Shown here in pieces: positions 1 through 6,423 of a stretch of 14,393 nucleotides of DNA (its first letter is position 1; every line of letters begins with the position of its first letter). Where the stretch lies: contig JACMPN010000508.1 in NCBI GenBank assembly GCA_014377495.1, forward strand, positions 1 through 14,393, in the 5' to 3' direction. This DNA is from Candidatus Sericytochromatia bacterium. Its GTDB lineage: Bacteria; Cyanobacteriota; Sericytochromatia; JACMPN01. The notes under the pieces were generated by a model. That model made no database searches. It saw only the letters and a program-made list of their open reading frames with translations, and was not told the origin of the DNA. Both the position numbers and the translations under genes were made by a program.

Positions 1-2
1 TA

Positions 3-30
3 TTGAATACCAATAAAAATTTTCTATAAT
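3..30 (+). promoter_or_regulatory. Sigma-70-like promoter candidate
   Basis: TTGAAT at 3-8 and a perfect TATAAT at 25-30 are separated by 16 bases, inside an AT-rich block. On the plus strand nothing obvious lies downstream before the convergent Ter operon ends at 316. The promoter could therefore make a small or antisense transcript, or the match could be a by-product of AT richness. The minus strand of the same block also has weaker promoter-like hexamers that would fire leftwards out of the window. Confidence 0.3.
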
Positions 31-148
31 ACAATTTTTTATTATCGCATTTCGCCACGAGCCTGAGCCTGCCGATACTGTAGCGACACGGCATTGAGGC
101 ACCTAAATCTGCGGGGGCCTGAGCTGGCCAGCGAATGGCCGATTCTGG

Positions 149-186
149 CCGGGAGGCGTCATAGTTCCGTTTATGACGCCTGCCGG
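149..186. terminator. Large inverted repeat, possible terminator
   Basis: The arms 149-163 (CCGGGAGGCGTCATA) and 172-186 (TATGACGCCTGCCGG) pair over 15 positions with one mismatch (153/182), around an 8-base loop (164-171). No T-tract follows on either strand, so this is not a classic intrinsic terminator. It could be a factor-assisted terminator, an RNA 3'-end stabiliser or a protein-binding palindrome. It sits about 130 bases past the end of the CitE-like gene. Confidence 0.4.
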
Positions 187-248
187 TGGCCCGCCAACCG
201 ACATCCGCTACCGCTGATCAGTCGTCCGGTGAGAAACTGTAACGCAGT

Positions 249-273
249 CCTGGCGCAGCCATGCGGTGCCAGG
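249..273 (-). terminator. Hairpin downstream of Ter biosynthetic operon
   Basis: On the minus strand this folds as CCTGG / CCAGG outer arms with a CGCA / TGCG inner stem, a 3-base bulge and a TGGC loop, 43 bases after the stop of the CitE-like gene. No clear U-run follows. It is a plausible end point for the minus-strand operon, but weak by sequence alone. Confidence 0.3.
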
Positions 274-315
274 CGACCGATCGTTGATTGAGATAGTCTC
301 TTAGCCGCAGCGACG

Positions 316-1266
316 TCACACGCGGGCTTCGATCCGGTCGACAAATGGCTGTCGTTCGGACGTGGCTTGCTCATCCCGTATCCCGAACCACCGGGCCCGC
401 TCTATCAGGCGCTTGGCCCAAGCCCGATGGGTGGCCGGCTCGGACATGGCGCCATGGTCTTTGAAAACGGCCGGGGCGTGGTCGCTGAGGATGCGCAGTG
501 CCGCCTCGTGGTCGCGGGCCTTGACCTGCAGGCCCTCGTGGATGATCGGGATCTGGCTGGGATGGATCGCTGTCTTGCCGACCAGACCGTGTGAAACGTC
601 GCGGGCCACTTCCGCCGCCAAGAGCTCCGGCGTGTCCAGGCGCTCACACACGGGCCCGGTCAGGGCGAAACCGGCAGAGCCCATGATCGCCACCAGCATG
701 CCGATGACATAGCCCAGCGGACCGTCATAAATCGTCAGGTCGGCCTCCCGGCGCAATCCGAGGACGGCGAGCAGATCATTGCCACCGATGCGGAGGGCCA
801 GGACCCGTTCGGCGGCCCGCTCCACCAAGGCCGCCCGCAACTCCCGGATGGCGCCCGCATCAAACGTCTCGGCGGTTTCCAGGGTCGGCATGATCTTCAG
901 GTCGGTGCCGTCGACCGCCGTGAGCCAGTCGTCCAGCGAACGCGTCGTGATCTTGGGGAGGACGAAGCCGTCGATGGCCTGACTCAGCGGCATGGCGACG
1001 ATTTTTTTGGCCATGTCGCTGTGCCGGGGCCGCACGAAAAACAGGGGCCCACGCCCACGCCCGCCAGTCATGTCGAGCTCCCCGAACAACCGCCCGAGAT
1101 TGCTCAGCGCATACGCCACATCCGACTCCAGGACGGCATCCTCGAGACAGATTACCAGCGACCGGAGGCCGGCAATCTTCGACCCGCGCACGACGTCGGC
1201 GAGATCGTGACGGGTAGCCGGCATATACAACGTGGCGCCGAGGGCATAGGGCGAGATGTCGGGCAT
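316..1266 (-). CDS. HpcH/HpaI aldolase / CitE-like lyase of Ter biosynthetic module
   Basis: A 316-residue protein of the HpcH/HpaI-CitE TIM-barrel superfamily, cytosolic enzymes that make or break C-C bonds of small carboxylates or CoA esters, usually with Mg2+. Visible family signatures are the CLEDAV acidic strand (40-45), FVRP (77-80) with the conserved Arg, MPTLET (126-131), GGND (161-164) and KTAIHPSQI (231-239). The true substrate is unknown. In Ter operons the CitE-like enzyme is proposed to act with two phosphoribosyltransferases and a HAD phosphatase on a nucleoside-like product. The ATG overlaps the stop of the preceding StiP-like gene by one base (TGATG), so the two are translationally coupled. 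It is the last gene of the operon. Family assignment is firm; pathway role is inferred from context. Confidence 0.88.
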   Translation of the reverse strand: MPDISPYALGATLYMPATRHDLADVVRGSKIAGLRSLVICLEDAVLESDVAYALSNLGRLFGELDMTGGRGRGPLFFVRPRHSDMAKKIVAMPLSQAIDGFVLPKITTRSLDDWLTAVDGTDLKIMPTLETAETFDAGAIRELRAALVERAAERVLALRIGGNDLLAVLGLRREADLTIYDGPLGYVIGMLVAIMGSAGFALTGPVCERLDTPELLAAEVARDVSHGLVGKTAIHPSQIPIIHEGLQVKARDHEAALRILSDHAPAVFKDHGAMSEPATHRAWAKRLIERARWFGIRDEQATSERQPFVDRIEARV

Positions 1267-2351
1267 CAGGTCACTTTCCGGATGATGGTGATGGCGCGAT
1301 ACGGACCCAGCTGATCGCCGAGAGCCTCGACCGGCACACCCGTCCGGTCGGCCAAATGGACGAGCAGCCGCACGTCAGGATCGTCACGGTCCCGGACGAG
1401 CACATGGTCGGGGACGCGCCGCAACAGCGCCCGTGTCGCTTCGGCGATTCCGGGTTTGATACGGTTCCGGTTCGTGATGCCGAAGCGCTGGGCCACCGTG
1501 TCGACGACCCGTTCCGCGTCCGCACGCAGAGTCTGCCGCTGTGCGTCCGGCCAGTGCAGGGCCGGCGGTGCGGGCTGGGCCCGACGGGCCTGGTCGACCT
1601 GATCGACAAAGCGCCGGGTCTCGTCCTGGTGGGCCAGATGGTCGCAATGCACGCAGCCATGGTAGCCGCCGTCGTTCGTCAGAATTGAACGGGAGACGAG
1701 ACCCGAGACGGTGGCGCCGAGGATCCCGGAGGGGATCAGCCAGTCGTCTCCCGAGGCGGCGAGCCAGGCCCGGCCACAAGGATCGGCGAGGGTCACCAGG
1801 CGTGGTTGCCGCGGAAAGCGGTCGTCGCCGGCCAGGCTCTTGGCCAACTCGGTGGCAATGGCTCCCTTGCCGGTCCAGCCATCGACGAACACGATGCCTT
1901 CTGCCCCGTGCCAGGCGATCATGGCGTCCAATGCCGCCCGATCGATCCCCCGGTCCCGCACGATGCTGATCCCGTAATGGTAGGTCTCGCAACCCAAATC
2001 GACCAAGGCCCGGCGCAGCAGCACGCCCAAGGGCACACCGGCCCGGACGAGGCTGGCCAGGACGATCGGACGATTTGGCAGGAAGGCGGCGAGCGTGGCG
2101 GCCAAGGCTGCAACCTCGCGACCCATGCGGGCCTGTCCGTCCTGCAGCGCCGCTGCGAAAATCTCCCGATGGGCCTCGCCGATGGCGGGTTCCTCGCCGA
2201 TCATTTCCGCGTAATGGCGCTGGCCGGACTGGATCAGCCGCTCTTTTTCCGCAACGGGCGTCGGCGCCATGGCCAGCGGCCGGAGGAGAAAGGTGATGTC
2301 CGCCGCGGCATAGGACCCGGAAAACACCTGTTTGTCGTCGCTGACGATCAT
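1266..2351 (-). CDS. StiP-like protein: PRTase_1 domain plus C-terminal PELOTA RNA-binding domain
   Basis: A 361-residue protein. The N-terminal ~250 residues match the family called PRTase_1 or 'cysteine protease StiP N-terminal': the opening FSGSYAAADITFLLRPL (10-26), SLVRAGVPLG (100-109), and a PRPP-loop-like segment IVFVDGWTGKGA (153-164). Residues ~295-361 look like the PELOTA/L7Ae-type RNA-binding domain that this family carries at its C-terminus. The 'cysteine protease' name in databases is doubtful; sequence features favour a phosphoribosyltransferase fold. I placed the start at the ATG at 2351, which gives an ATGA overlap with the HAD stop and begins just before the conserved domain; a longer frame reaches 2435 but adds only unconserved residues. 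HGCVHC (231-236) contains two closely spaced cysteines. Second-to-last gene of the four-gene operon; likely makes or modifies a ribosylated metabolite. Confidence 0.85.
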   Translation of the reverse strand: MIVSDDKQVFSGSYAAADITFLLRPLAMAPTPVAEKERLIQSGQRHYAEMIGEEPAIGEAHREIFAAALQDGQARMGREVAALAATLAAFLPNRPIVLASLVRAGVPLGVLLRRALVDLGCETYHYGISIVRDRGIDRAALDAMIAWHGAEGIVFVDGWTGKGAIATELAKSLAGDDRFPRQPRLVTLADPCGRAWLAASGDDWLIPSGILGATVSGLVSRSILTNDGGYHGCVHCDHLAHQDETRRFVDQVDQARRAQPAPPALHWPDAQRQTLRADAERVVDTVAQRFGITNRNRIKPGIAEATRALLRRVPDHVLVRDRDDPDVRLLVHLADRTGVPVEALGDQLGPYRAITIIRKVT

Positions 2352-3130
2352 CCCGACACCGTCGCGGCGTGGCGGGTCGTTGCCAGCTGCTCGTCCACCC
2401 AGCGGGCGACCTGGCCGGTACGCGGCGTGCCCCACCAGTGACAGGTATCAAGGAAGCCCAGGTCGGAGAGGCTGTCGCCCAGACCGATCACCGGCCGCTC
2501 GCCCCAACGTTCCCGGTCCCGGCGCAAAATCTCGTCGACCGCCCGCCGTTTGGTCAGGGGCGTGGGTAGGATCGCCAGGTTGTTGTTGTTGAGATGCAGG
2601 TAGAACCCGTCGAGGGACAGGAACTGGGGCAGGGTGGCTGCAAAATCCGTCAAACGAGCCTCGTCGCCGCCGTTCTGCTTGGCCACGACGTACATGGCCA
2701 GGTCGTTTTCGACGACCGCCCAGGTCCGCAGGGACAGACCCAGGGGTTCCGCTGCCCGGAGCAGGATCGCCACGAAACTGAGCAGTCGGTCTTGGTATCC
2801 AGCCAATGCCCGGGCCATGTGGGCCTGCCACGCGGGATCCGGCATGCCGTGCGCATCGAGGATGACCCCACCGTGGGTGGTGACGGCGGGCCCGGCAAAC
2901 GGGACCTGCACACGCTGATAGGCCTCGACGCTGCGGGCCGTCACCGGGACGACGTCGGTGCTGGTCAGGAGCCAGTCGACGAAGGTTTTCTGCACGGGGG
3001 TCATGTACGACATCGGGGCCCCGTGGATGTCCAGGGTGGCCACGTGGCGGGGCCCGTCGGCCATGTGGCGGCCGGTCTGGAACAGGGTGTCGTCGAGATC
3101 GACGAGGGCCAGGGGGCGACTAGGGTTCAT
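2348..3130 (-). CDS. HAD-superfamily phosphatase of Ter biosynthetic module
   Basis: A 260-residue cytosolic HAD hydrolase. Motif I is DLDDT (11-15; D11 nucleophile, D13 acid/base), motif II is the Thr of VTARS (T64), motif III is K194 in LTKRRAVD, and motif IV is GLGDSLSD (216-223; D219 and D223, Mg2+ ligands). All catalytic positions are intact, so it should be an active phosphatase. The long insert between motifs II and III (about 70-190) is typical of C2-capped members that act on phosphorylated sugars or nucleotides. Residues 181-184 are four Asn in a row, encoded by a GTT-type triplet run. I chose the ATG at 3130, which overlaps the PRTase_2 gene by 11 bases and has GGAG 10 bases upstream; the frame continues to 3283 but encodes only shadow sequence. 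Probably dephosphorylates the module's intermediate. Confidence 0.87.
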   Translation of the reverse strand: MNPSRPLALVDLDDTLFQTGRHMADGPRHVATLDIHGAPMSYMTPVQKTFVDWLLTSTDVVPVTARSVEAYQRVQVPFAGPAVTTHGGVILDAHGMPDPAWQAHMARALAGYQDRLLSFVAILLRAAEPLGLSLRTWAVVENDLAMYVVAKQNGGDEARLTDFAATLPQFLSLDGFYLHLNNNNLAILPTPLTKRRAVDEILRRDRERWGERPVIGLGDSLSDLGFLDTCHWWGTPRTGQVARWVDEQLATTRHAATVSG

Positions 3131-4250
3131 CGACGACGATCTCCAGCGGCAGTGCCTCGCACAGGGCCGGATCGACCATGTCGGGCCGGGTTTCCACACA
3201 GAGCAGGATCCGGTCGTAGGTGCCGGGCAGGACGTTGTACATGAAATTGGGGATGCCGAGGCCATAGTTGTCCGAAAAGGCACGGGCGTCGGTGATCACC
3301 TGGCCCACGGCGATCGGCGAGCGGGTCGTCGCTGCAAAATCGACGAGGGCGCCGGCCTCCGCCAGGGCCTCGGCCAGCATAAACGGCCGCCAGACGAATT
3401 CGCTGCTCCCCAGGACCAGCACCCGCTCACCGGGGGACACCGTCACCTTGTGCCGGAGGGTGTTCACATGCCCGGTCACGCCCAGTCGTCCCCAGTCCCG
3501 GCTGAGGTCCGGGGTCCAGGTGCCGCGGGCCGTGACGGTGACCGGTGGCATGTCGACGGGTGGTGCGTCGGGATCCGGTTGCCAGTGCCAGCGGCCGGCC
3601 ATAAGCGAAACGGCTGTCGCACGGGAGCCCAGGGCAGCGCCCACGGCTCCATCCGACCAGTCGGTCAGCGTGGCGGCCACGATGCGCTCGATGTGGTTCA
3701 GGCCGGCCGTCTCGAGCGCCCGCACCAGGTTGACGAAGGTCCGGCCCGTCGTTGCCTCGTCATCGACCAGCACCAGGCTGCGTGCGGTCAGGATGTGATG
3801 CAGCAGGGCAGGATCCAGCGGTTGGTGCAGGAGATGGCTGGTGGCGTGGCTGTGCTCTTCTTCAAACCGGGCCAACACGGGCGTGCCCAACGGATGGCGC
3901 GTCGTCGTCCAATACACGGCGTCGGGGTACCGGTGCAACAGGGACTGGTGGACTCCGGCGCCGAGACCCACGGCGGTCTCGGCCATGCCGATGACGAGCA
4001 CCGGTCCGGGCAAATCGGCGGGCACCTGCGCGGCCAGTCCGGCAAAGGCGGCCCGCATGCTGGCAGGACTGGCCGGGATGTGTCGCCCCAGCACCTTGGA
4101 GACGAAGAGGAACGCCCGCTTGGGGTTGCGGCGTTCGGCAATGTCGAACAGGGCGTCGGGAGACCACTGTGTCGCTTCGAACTCCAAGTCCAACCGGCCG
4201 CGCACGAGCTCGACCTGGAGGTTCCGCTCCGCAGCGACGGCATCAGGCAT
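3120..4250 (-). CDS. Orotate-PRTase-like protein (PRTase_2) with TRSP domain
   Basis: A 376-residue protein and first gene of the biosynthetic operon. The N-terminal half is PRTase_2: RNPKRAFLFVSKVLGRHIP (41-59), GMAETAVGLGAGV (88-100), and a clear PRPP-binding motif LVLVDDEATTGRTF (159-172). The C-terminal ~150 residues are the TRSP domain, with the name-giving T309-R310-S311-P312 inside AATTRSPIAVG. This pairing is known almost only from Ter-linked operons, so the assignment is specific. It should transfer a base or similar group to or from PRPP; the acceptor is unknown. ATG at 4250 is preceded by GAAGGAA about 9 bases upstream. A short palindrome (4286-4300) lies just ahead of that site. 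The gene overlaps the HAD gene by 11 bases. Confidence 0.9.
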   Translation of the reverse strand: MPDAVAAERNLQVELVRGRLDLEFEATQWSPDALFDIAERRNPKRAFLFVSKVLGRHIPASPASMRAAFAGLAAQVPADLPGPVLVIGMAETAVGLGAGVHQSLLHRYPDAVYWTTTRHPLGTPVLARFEEEHSHATSHLLHQPLDPALLHHILTARSLVLVDDEATTGRTFVNLVRALETAGLNHIERIVAATLTDWSDGAVGAALGSRATAVSLMAGRWHWQPDPDAPPVDMPPVTVTARGTWTPDLSRDWGRLGVTGHVNTLRHKVTVSPGERVLVLGSSEFVWRPFMLAEALAEAGALVDFAATTRSPIAVGQVITDARAFSDNYGLGIPNFMYNVLPGTYDRILLCVETRPDMVDPALCEALPLEIVVDEP

Positions 4251-4285
4251 GCAACAGATTTCCTTCTTTGAGGCGACGGCACCAA

Positions 4286-4300
4286 GTTACCGGTTGTAAC
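4286..4300. promoter_or_regulatory. Short inverted repeat ahead of biosynthetic operon
   Basis: GTTAC-CGGTT-GTAAC is a perfect 5-bp inverted repeat with a 5-base centre, 36-50 bases upstream of the PRTase_2 start. Its placement suits an operator or leader element. It is short enough to occur by chance, and no convincing -35/-10 pair was found beside it. Confidence 0.25.
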
Positions 4301-4444
4301 ACCTTCGTCATCGTACCCTGCTCAGCCGCAAGACGGCCGAATACAGCAGCGACCGAAGTCACTGTGCCCCGGTACTGCGGATGGCATTCCGGGGGCTGAC
4401 ATGCACAGCGAGATTGAAACCGAATGATATTGCGGTTGTCCAAC

Positions 4445-4493
4445 TCAACGCAGAAGCCCTTTGCCCGGTGCGGCCTTGACCCAGCCCGGGTAC
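4445..4493 (-). pseudogene. Remnant of a terD-vWA gene 3' end
   Basis: On the minus strand, 4492 to 4445 reads YPGWVKAAPGKGLLR-stop. The intact TerD-vWA protein ends YPDWVKAAPGKQLLR-stop, so 13 of 15 residues match and the stop falls at the same codon. At the DNA level 36 of 43 bases match (4451-4493 against 6430-6472). Similarity ends at about 4493 upstream and at the stop codon downstream, and an in-frame TGA lies three codons upstream of the matching block. This is a fragment without its own start. Some differences are synonymous (CTC/CTT, CGC/CGT), so it may be a decayed paralogue end or an old duplication. It sits just after the nuclease gene and before the biosynthetic operon. Confidence 0.75.
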
Positions 4494-4519
4494 CCAAGGT
4501 TTCAGCATCGTTGTAGCGC

Positions 4520-5029
4520 TCAACTCACGGACCAACTCAATGAACGCATCCGCCCCGTTTCGACAACGAGGGGATGGGCATCAATCGGTTTTAATAGGCG
4601 TCGCATCTTCTGCTGGATATCTGCCGGGTCAATGGCGCGGGGAAAAAGCTTCGACGATTTTGCCGGCTGTTCAAGATGCAGGACCACCCGCAACTGCGCA
4701 GACGCACAAGCGGCAACAGCCAGTCCTTGTTCGGCTGCATCATTTGATCGGGTTTTGGCGGGCACCAGGGCTGCCAATGTGTCGAACACCTTGCGTGCGA
4801 CCTCGTCAGCTAGCTCCGAGGGCTTAGTGCGCGGGTTTCTTCGGTAGTCTTTGACCTCGATCAACCAGGCTGTTTTTTGTGGATCGACAGCCAGCACGTC
4901 CACCGATTTGATGCCCTGCCACATGCGAATGAACTGGTTACGGTAGTAAGACCAATCGTCGTATTTGCTCGCTTGCCAGCCATTCGGAAACGTAAACGTC
5001 AATCCGTCAACTTCTAGTTGGACAGTCAT
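4520..5029 (-). CDS. Small PD-(D/E)XK-nuclease-like protein partnered with ATPase
   Basis: A 169-residue cytosolic protein without a family name I can give with certainty. SVDVLAVD (42-49) followed by TAWLIEVKDY (53-62) has the spacing and hydrophobic-strand pattern of a PD-(D/E)XK nuclease core: D44, E58, K60. The early YDDWSYYRNQF (23-33) could supply the acidic residue of the first helix. LRVVLHLEQP and a basic C-terminal part follow. The ATG at 5029 lies two bases past the ATPase stop; a TTG at 5035 overlapping that stop (TTGA) is an alternative that adds two residues. Neither has a good ribosome site, so translation is probably coupled to the ATPase. GC is lower than in the Ter genes. 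Likely the nuclease effector of a two-gene module; no nuclease activity is proven by sequence. Confidence 0.65.
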   Translation of the reverse strand: MTVQLEVDGLTFTFPNGWQASKYDDWSYYRNQFIRMWQGIKSVDVLAVDPQKTAWLIEVKDYRRNPRTKPSELADEVARKVFDTLAALVPAKTRSNDAAEQGLAVAACASAQLRVVLHLEQPAKSSKLFPRAIDPADIQQKMRRLLKPIDAHPLVVETGRMRSLSWSVS

Positions 5030-5031
5030 TG

Positions 5032-6081
5032 TCAAGTCTTCGCCAGAAACCGGTCTGATTGGGCCAACTCCTCGTCGAGAGACGCGATGTCGCCGATGTC
5101 ATCGACCGATGGCCCCTGTTCGACGACGACCCCGTCGTCTGAAAAATGCAGGCCAAAGAAACGATGGTCAACGTCTTGACCAGACTCGTTGGCCAAGATT
5201 ATGTCCAGTTCTCGCAAAAGGAATAAGCTGTGGGTGGCTATGATCACCTGAAGCCCACTCCGACACAGGTCGACGATGCTTCGGGCCACTTCTTTTATGA
5301 GGCGAGGGTTCAGATTGGCCTCCGGCTCATCCCAGAACAAACAGCCTTTGTCGAGCAATGCCCCGGCGGCAATCAGGCGGGCAATCATCCCGAGCTTGCG
5401 CAATCCCTCTGCGACCAAGGGCATCTCGATACGCCCACCCGCCCCGGTCTTTAAGTAAAAACGTCCGTTTCTGTCCAGTTCAATGCTGCCGCCCATCGCC
5501 CGTTCGATCGGATCCAACAGCTCCCTGGACTGTGCTTCTCTTGGTCCCTTCCGCAAAGGTGCCCCCAGCAGCAAGCAAGTGTCCCGCCAGGTTTCTTCGA
5601 ATTCCAGATATCGCCCTTCATAGACCGCAACGAAGTTCGGGAATACCGACAGCAATTCACGGGTCGGCAAGTAAACGGGAGCAGCCTTGATCCATTCCTT
5701 CGGCAGTTTCTCGATACTCACTTCTGACTGGCTGTTGGTGGCGAAGCTGAACGTGATGTCCTGCGAGGGCTTTTTAAAGGCAACCGCAATGTCGCAACGC
5801 TCCCGCCCCTGTTTACGTCGGGCAAGTCGGCCCAAAGTCTCGGGCCGAAACACGTTGATGAGCTTGTCGGCCAGACGGGTCTGCAGCAAGGTCTTGGTCG
5901 GAGCAACGGTTTGAGGCTTCCGGCCTTCTTCCCAGCTCGTTGCCAGTACCGAATAAGCCAGCTTCAGCAAGTGCGTCTTGCCGGCTCCGTTCTCGCCGAC
6001 GATGACGTTTAGGCCGCTGGCGAAAGTCAGACGTGCCTCGGAGAAAACGGTTAGGTTCTTGATATCGAGTGTCTTTAGCAA
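5032..6081 (-). CDS. AAA/ABC-type ATPase (AAA_21/AAA_15-like, RecF/OLD-related)
   Basis: A 349-residue ATPase of the SMC/RecF/OLD-like ABC class. Walker A is GENGAGKT (29-36). A degenerate signature region lies in LVAEGLRKLGMIARL (222-236), Walker B is CLFWDEPEANLNP (247-259; D251, E252), and the switch histidine is in IIATHS (280-285). YLPTREL (138-144) is a conserved insert of this group. There is no Toprim domain, so it differs from full-length OLD proteins; its partner nuclease is encoded separately just downstream. The start is TTG at 6081, supported by GAGGTGG at 6086-6092. Such ATPases paired with nucleases are common in anti-phage systems, where ATP hydrolysis gates the effector. It interrupts the Ter locus and has lower GC than its flanks. 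Confidence 0.83.
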   Translation of the reverse strand: MLKTLDIKNLTVFSEARLTFASGLNVIVGENGAGKTHLLKLAYSVLATSWEEGRKPQTVAPTKTLLQTRLADKLINVFRPETLGRLARRKQGRERCDIAVAFKKPSQDITFSFATNSQSEVSIEKLPKEWIKAAPVYLPTRELLSVFPNFVAVYEGRYLEFEETWRDTCLLLGAPLRKGPREAQSRELLDPIERAMGGSIELDRNGRFYLKTGAGGRIEMPLVAEGLRKLGMIARLIAAGALLDKGCLFWDEPEANLNPRLIKEVARSIVDLCRSGLQVIIATHSLFLLRELDIILANESGQDVDHRFFGLHFSDDGVVVEQGPSVDDIGDIASLDEELAQSDRFLAKT

Positions 6082-6085
6082 GTTC

Positions 6086-6092
6086 CCACCTC
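6086..6092 (-). promoter_or_regulatory. Ribosome binding site fixing the TTG start of the ATPase
   Basis: Minus-strand GAGGTGG has its GAGG core 7 bases before the TTG at 6081. No comparably placed ATG exists, so this site supports TTG as initiator. Confidence 0.55.
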
Positions 6093-6124
6093 ACAGGTCC
6101 ATTTGCAACTGCACACCGCAGCGT

Positions 6125-6145
6125 ACCGCTTTCATGAGAAGCGGT
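6125..6145. promoter_or_regulatory. 7-bp inverted repeat upstream of ATPase gene
   Basis: ACCGCTT (6125-6131) and AAGCGGT (6139-6145) are perfect reverse complements around a 7-base centre, 44-64 bases before the ATPase start. The spacing of arms (14 bases centre to centre) suits a dimeric repressor operator; a leader hairpin is equally possible. Confidence 0.3.
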
Positions 6146-6397
6146 CTCGACACCACTCCGGGAAATGATCAACGCCTGGTAGGCCCGAGTGTCTTCGGCC
6201 CACCCTTTGCGCTCGCACAGTGTATCAAGAGTTATGCTGCGCTGGCTGAAAGTGTCTGAGTATGCCCTGCTTGGCGTCGGCGCCGTTGCTCTGGCTTGAT
6301 CTGGCGGCCGTTAGGCGCCCCGGGTAGCCCGCAGACCCTGATCGGACGGCCAACCAACCGACGACGTGTATTGCCAATGCTTTCCTAGCACTCGCCC

Positions 6398-6418
6398 CGC
6401 CTAAGCTGCTCTCAGGCG
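6398..6418 (-). terminator. Stem-loop just after terD-vWA stop
   Basis: The minus strand reads CGCCTGAG-AGCAG-CTTAGGCG, an 8-bp stem with one G-T pair, 6 bases past the TerD-vWA stop. No U-run follows, so termination may be partial or factor-dependent. It would end the TerD-vWA message before the inserted ATPase-nuclease pair. Confidence 0.4.
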
Positions 6419-6423
6419 AGCCC

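Larger units (their letters stand above)
1..315. other. Intergenic region with AT-rich block and hairpins
   Basis: No convincing gene is seen here. The first ~55 bases are very AT-rich, in sharp contrast to the GC-rich remainder. Two inverted repeats follow (149-186 and 249-273). The short plus-strand reading frame at 94-291 resembles no family I know and covers the large hairpin, so it is not called. The region separates the Ter biosynthetic operon, which ends at 316, from whatever lies left of the window. Confidence 0.6.
6082..6423. other. Intergenic region upstream of ATPase-nuclease pair
   Basis: These 342 bases lie between the TerD-vWA stop and the ATPase start. They hold a stem-loop next to the TerD-vWA stop (6398-6418) and a 7-bp inverted repeat (6125-6145). 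The promoter of the ATPase-nuclease pair should be here; a minus-strand TGATACACT around 6222-6230 resembles an extended -10, but no matching -35 is evident. No gene is seen. Confidence 0.5.

Noticed and set aside
94..291. Possible 65-residue plus-strand gene after the AT-rich promoter-like block
   Set aside because: No ribosome site, no recognisable motif, and the frame runs through both hairpins; more likely non-coding.
1384..2451. 355-codon minus-strand frame overlapping the StiP-like gene
   Set aside because: Arg/Pro/Gly-rich out-of-frame translation of the StiP-like coding sequence.
2580..2593. GTT triplet run within the HAD gene
   Set aside because: Only four or so units encoding NNNN in an intact frame; too short to argue for a functional microsatellite.
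2958..4271. 437-codon plus-strand frame across the PRTase_2/HAD genes
   Set aside because: It is the antisense shadow of two genes with complete catalytic motifs; its Gly/His/Gln-rich translation matches no family.
4243..4497. 84-codon minus-strand frame ahead of PRTase_2
   Set aside because: It is out of frame with the vWA relic it crosses and with PRTase_2, has no domain, and overlaps the PRTase_2 ribosome site.
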